DNA from: Acerihabitans sp047324305
GTDB lineage: Bacteria > Pseudomonadota > Gammaproteobacteria > Enterobacterales > Enterobacteriaceae
NCBI RefSeq assembly: GCF_047324305.1
Contig: NZ_CP178740.1
Coordinates: 3,782,001 to 3,846,000, forward strand
Length of the DNA stretch: 64,000 nucleotides
Direction: 5' to 3'
The notes below the pieces were generated by a model that was not told the DNA's origin, made no database searches, and saw only the letters and a program-made list of their open reading frames with translations. Made by a program: the position numbers and the translations under genes. Positions 61,720 through 64,000 of this stretch are shown here, in pieces (the first letter of the stretch is position 1; every line of letters begins with the position of its first letter).

Positions 61720-62097
61720 ATGCGTTTTACGCCGCCGTTTTTAGCCATGCTGCTGCTTATCACGGGTTGTACCGCCAGTCATAACAAGACGCTGATGATT
61801 AACGATCGGCAGACGCTGATTATGGATCCGTCGGTAATGACGGCCGGGATTACCGCCGAAGCGCCCACCATCGGCGACGACCAGGGCCGCCGCCGTGCGC
61901 ACGCCACGATCGGCAACGGACAGGATCATGCCGTTACCGTCAATTACCGGTTTTATTGGTACGACCCGCAGGGTCTGGACGTACTGCCTTTCCCCGCTAC
62001 CCGTACACTGGTGATCCCGCCGGGCGCCGATGTCACCGTTGAATCCATCACCGGTAATCTCGAGGCCAGGCGCGTTCGCCTCTATCTGTTTTTGTAA
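61720..62097 (+). CDS. ycfL: DUF1425 lipoprotein YcfL
   Basis: A 125-residue lipoprotein with signal and ITGC lipobox at residues 14-17. The mature chain has a beta-rich domain (VTVNYRFYWYDPQGLDV and RTLVIPPGADVTV) typical of YcfL. Function is unknown. It is between hinT and lpoB, same order as E. coli, and GGGGAGG precedes the ATG. Confidence 0.92.
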   Translation: MRFTPPFLAMLLLITGCTASHNKTLMINDRQTLIMDPSVMTAGITAEAPTIGDDQGRRRAHATIGNGQDHAVTVNYRFYWYDPQGLDVLPFPATRTLVIPPGADVTVESITGNLEARRVRLYLFL

Positions 62098-62115
62098 CCT
62101 ATGTTTGAGTGATGG

Positions 62116-62706
62116 ATGATGAAAAAGTATCTCTTTGTCGCATTAGCCGCGCTGGTGCTGACCGGATGTCCGACGCGCGCGCCGGAACCGGAGCAGCCGC
62201 CCGCCACTATTGAACCGGCCCAGCCGGTGCCGGCGCCTGAGCCGGTTCCGTCGCAGCCGCAGCCGCAGCCGGTACCGCAGCCGCCTAAGCTCAGGACCCT
62301 GGATTGGCCGGCAAGCGTCGCGCCGCTGGTCAAGCAAATGCTTGGCGCCCAGGGGATCGCGCCTGGCAGCGTACTGTTGATCAATAGCATGAAAAACAAT
62401 ACCAATGGCAGCATACAGACCGGCAAAGCTACCGCCGCAATCTACAGCGCCCTGGCGGCGGATAAGACCTTTACCATCATCAGCCAGGACCAGATGGCGT
62501 CGGCCAAGCAGACCCTGGGACTGTCGGTGGACGATAGTCTGGAGTCGCGCAGCAAGGCGGTAGGGTTGGCGCGCTATCTCAATGCGCAATATGTGCTTTA
62601 CAGCGACGCCAATGGCGATGCAAAACTGCCCGACATCGAGATGCAGTTAATGCTGGTGCAATCCGGCGAGATTGTCTGGTCGGGTAAAGGACTTGCGCAA
62701 GAGTAG
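62116..62706 (+). CDS. lpoB: outer-membrane lipoprotein LpoB, activator of PBP1b
   Basis: A 196-residue lipoprotein with signal and LTGC lipobox at residues 15-18. A proline-rich linker (residues 20-55) spans the periplasm, then the globular domain starts at TLDWPASVAPLV and includes SVLLINSMKNNTNGS. It contacts PBP1b's UB2H domain to stimulate peptidoglycan synthesis. Slightly shorter than the 213-residue E. coli protein, mostly in the linker. Confidence 0.95.
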   Translation: MMKKYLFVALAALVLTGCPTRAPEPEQPPATIEPAQPVPAPEPVPSQPQPQPVPQPPKLRTLDWPASVAPLVKQMLGAQGIAPGSVLLINSMKNNTNGSIQTGKATAAIYSALAADKTFTIISQDQMASAKQTLGLSVDDSLESRSKAVGLARYLNAQYVLYSDANGDAKLPDIEMQLMLVQSGEIVWSGKGLAQE

Positions 62707-63556
62707 CGTCTCCCTTGATGTTCTGTTGACGCAGGTGCCGGCGATGAATGTCGCCGGCCGGCGGGTGGCGCCGGTGCATGGCCTGACCGGCGCCAGCTGG
62801 CGGGTCAGCGCCGCGGGTGGGGATCTCATCGCGCGGGAAGCGACGCCGTCTGAACGGCTGCTGGGCGTGGACCGGCGGCGGGAATATCGCCTGCTGCGGC
62901 GCTTGCCCGCCGGCACCCCGGCGCCAAAGCCGCTGGCCGGCACGGCGCAATGGCTGCTGTTGGAGTGGCTGGACGGGGAATGCCTGACGCCGGCCGGGTG
63001 GCAGGCGGCGGTTGCCGGAGGCCAGCTTGCCGCCGTGCTGGCGCAATTGCATCGCGGGCCGCGCCACGGCTATCCTATTGCCCTGCGGGCCCGGTACGCC
63101 GCCTACTGGCAGGCCAGCGATCCGGCGCGCCGCTGTCCGGCCTGGCTGCGGCTGCAGCAGCGGTTTATGCGCGCCAAAATGCCCGCGCCGCTGTGCTGCG
63201 CGCCGTTGCATATGGATATCCACCCCGGCAATGTGCTGCGCGCGCCTGACGGCGGGCTGCGGCTGATTGACTGGGAATACGCCGGCGACGGCGATATCGC
63301 CCTGGAACTGGCGGCGCTGTTTCGCGGCAACGGGCTGGACGAAGGTCTGCAGGCGGATTTCCTGCGCGCCTACCAGGCCGGCTCAGGCTCACCAGGCTAT
63401 GCCACGGCCGTTCTCCGGCGGCGCATTGCCGCCTGGGCGCCGTGGGTCGATTACCTGATGTTGATGTGGTACGAAGTCCGCTGGCGGCAAACGCGCCAAC
63501 GGCATTTTTTGCGGCATGCGGCGCCGCTGCGCCGCCATTTGGGTTTACCGTTTTGA
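62672..63556 (+). CDS. thiK: thiamine kinase
   Basis: About 290 residues of the aminoglycoside phosphotransferase/choline kinase fold. The catalytic loop PLHMDIHPGNVL and the metal-binding LIDWEYAGDGDIALELA are intact near residues 190-220. It phosphorylates thiamine in salvage. The start is unclear: TTG at 62672 (within lpoB, with a weak GGCGAG) or TTG at 62693; the true start may lie there. It follows lpoB in E. coli as well. Confidence 0.9.
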   Translation: MSGRVKDLRKSSVSLDVLLTQVPAMNVAGRRVAPVHGLTGASWRVSAAGGDLIAREATPSERLLGVDRRREYRLLRRLPAGTPAPKPLAGTAQWLLLEWLDGECLTPAGWQAAVAGGQLAAVLAQLHRGPRHGYPIALRARYAAYWQASDPARRCPAWLRLQQRFMRAKMPAPLCCAPLHMDIHPGNVLRAPDGGLRLIDWEYAGDGDIALELAALFRGNGLDEGLQADFLRAYQAGSGSPGYATAVLRRRIAAWAPWVDYLMLMWYEVRWRQTRQRHFLRHAAPLRRHLGLPF

Positions 63557-63567
63557 ACGAGGTTGTC

Positions 63568-64000
63568 GTGGGTCCATTGATGTTAGATGTCGCCAGCTAT
63601 GAGTTGGATAACGAAGAGCGTGAAATATTGCAGCACCCGATGGTGGGCGGCGTGATTATTTTTACCCGCAACTATCACGATCCCGATCAGCTGGCGGCGC
63701 TGGTAGCGCAAATCCGCCGCGCGTCGCGCCAGCGGCTGGTGGTGGCGGTGGACCAGGAAGGGGGCCGGGTACAGCGTTTTCGTGAAGGATTTACCCTCCT
63801 GCCCGCCGCCCAGGCGTATGCGGCGCTGCGCCCCATGGCGCAGGCGACGGCCCTGGCCCGCGACGCCGGCTGGCTGATGGCGGCGGAAATGACCGCCATG
63901 GATATCGATATCAGTTTTGCGCCGGTACTGGATATCGGGCATGGCAGCCTGGCTATCGGCGAACGCGCCTTTCACCATCAGGCGGAGCCGGCCATCGAGC
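63568..64000 (+). CDS. nagZ: beta-N-acetylhexosaminidase NagZ (partial, 3' end cut)
   Basis: The first 144 codons of a family 3 glycosidase, cut by the window end. GTG start with CGAGG upstream. MLDVASYELDNEEREIL, IIFTRNYHDPDQLAAL, VVAVDQEGGRVQRFREGF and DIDISFAPVLDI match E. coli NagZ; the catalytic loop and KHFPGHG motif lie beyond the edge. It removes GlcNAc from anhydromuropeptides in the cytoplasm during wall recycling. Confidence 0.96.
   Translation, partial: MGPLMLDVASYELDNEEREILQHPMVGGVIIFTRNYHDPDQLAALVAQIRRASRQRLVVAVDQEGGRVQRFREGFTLLPAAQAYAALRPMAQATALARDAGWLMAAEMTAMDIDISFAPVLDIGHGSLAIGERAFHHQAEPAIE

Overview
The window is a chromosomal segment of an Enterobacterales bacterium. Most recognisable proteins look like close orthologues of E. 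coli K-12 genes in nearly the same order. The mixture of that backbone with broken genes and AT-rich gaps resembles Sodalis-like or Pectobacteriaceae-type genomes, but this placement is an inference from gene order and recalled protein sequences, not from a marker gene.

Left part (1-9.6 kb) is AT-rich and loosely packed: an Hha-type nucleoid modulator, the wrbA-yccJ-ymdF stress group, a second KGG-repeat protein, two AraC-type regulators, a tRNA-Lys with a CTT anticodon behind a strong promoter, small secreted proteins, ydgC and yecF. Next come uvrY-uvrC-pgsA and the glyW-cysT-leuZ tRNA cluster (9.6-13.1 kb).

13.1-18.3 kb is the accessory stretch. The 3' half of tRNA-Leu plus its terminator is repeated twice more downstream, giving consecutive units of about 1.1 kb. 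Unit one carries a HigBA toxin-antitoxin pair, unit two a DUF4160/DUF2442 pair, and the third copy leads into a decayed higA. Beyond it lie an I78-type inhibitor lipoprotein, a frameshifted YgdI/YgdR lipoprotein gene and several very small membrane or lipoprotein genes.

18.8-27.5 kb holds a Tat-exported beta-carbonic anhydrase, an L,D-transpeptidase, a decayed carboxylesterase, an HD phosphohydrolase (yedJ), yodC, two tiny membrane proteins, a GH1-like protein lacking its usual acid/base glutamate, and the cardiolipin synthase clsC.

27.8-64 kb is dense core genome: opgGH (osmoregulated periplasmic glucans), yceK, msyB, mdtG, lpxL, an old-yellow-enzyme reductase, trhO, solA, bssS, dinI with a LexA box, pyrC, rne, rluC, yceF, then yceD-rpmF-plsX-fabHDG-acpP-fabF (ribosomal protein L32 and fatty acid synthesis), pabC-mltG-tmk-holB-tatD, ptsG with CRP and Mlc-like operators, and hinT-ycfL-lpoB-thiK-nagZ. 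Together these serve envelope synthesis (lipid A, phospholipid, glucans, peptidoglycan), DNA replication and repair, and sugar uptake. nagZ runs off the right edge. No CRISPR array, rRNA operon, complete insertion sequence or complete prophage was seen.
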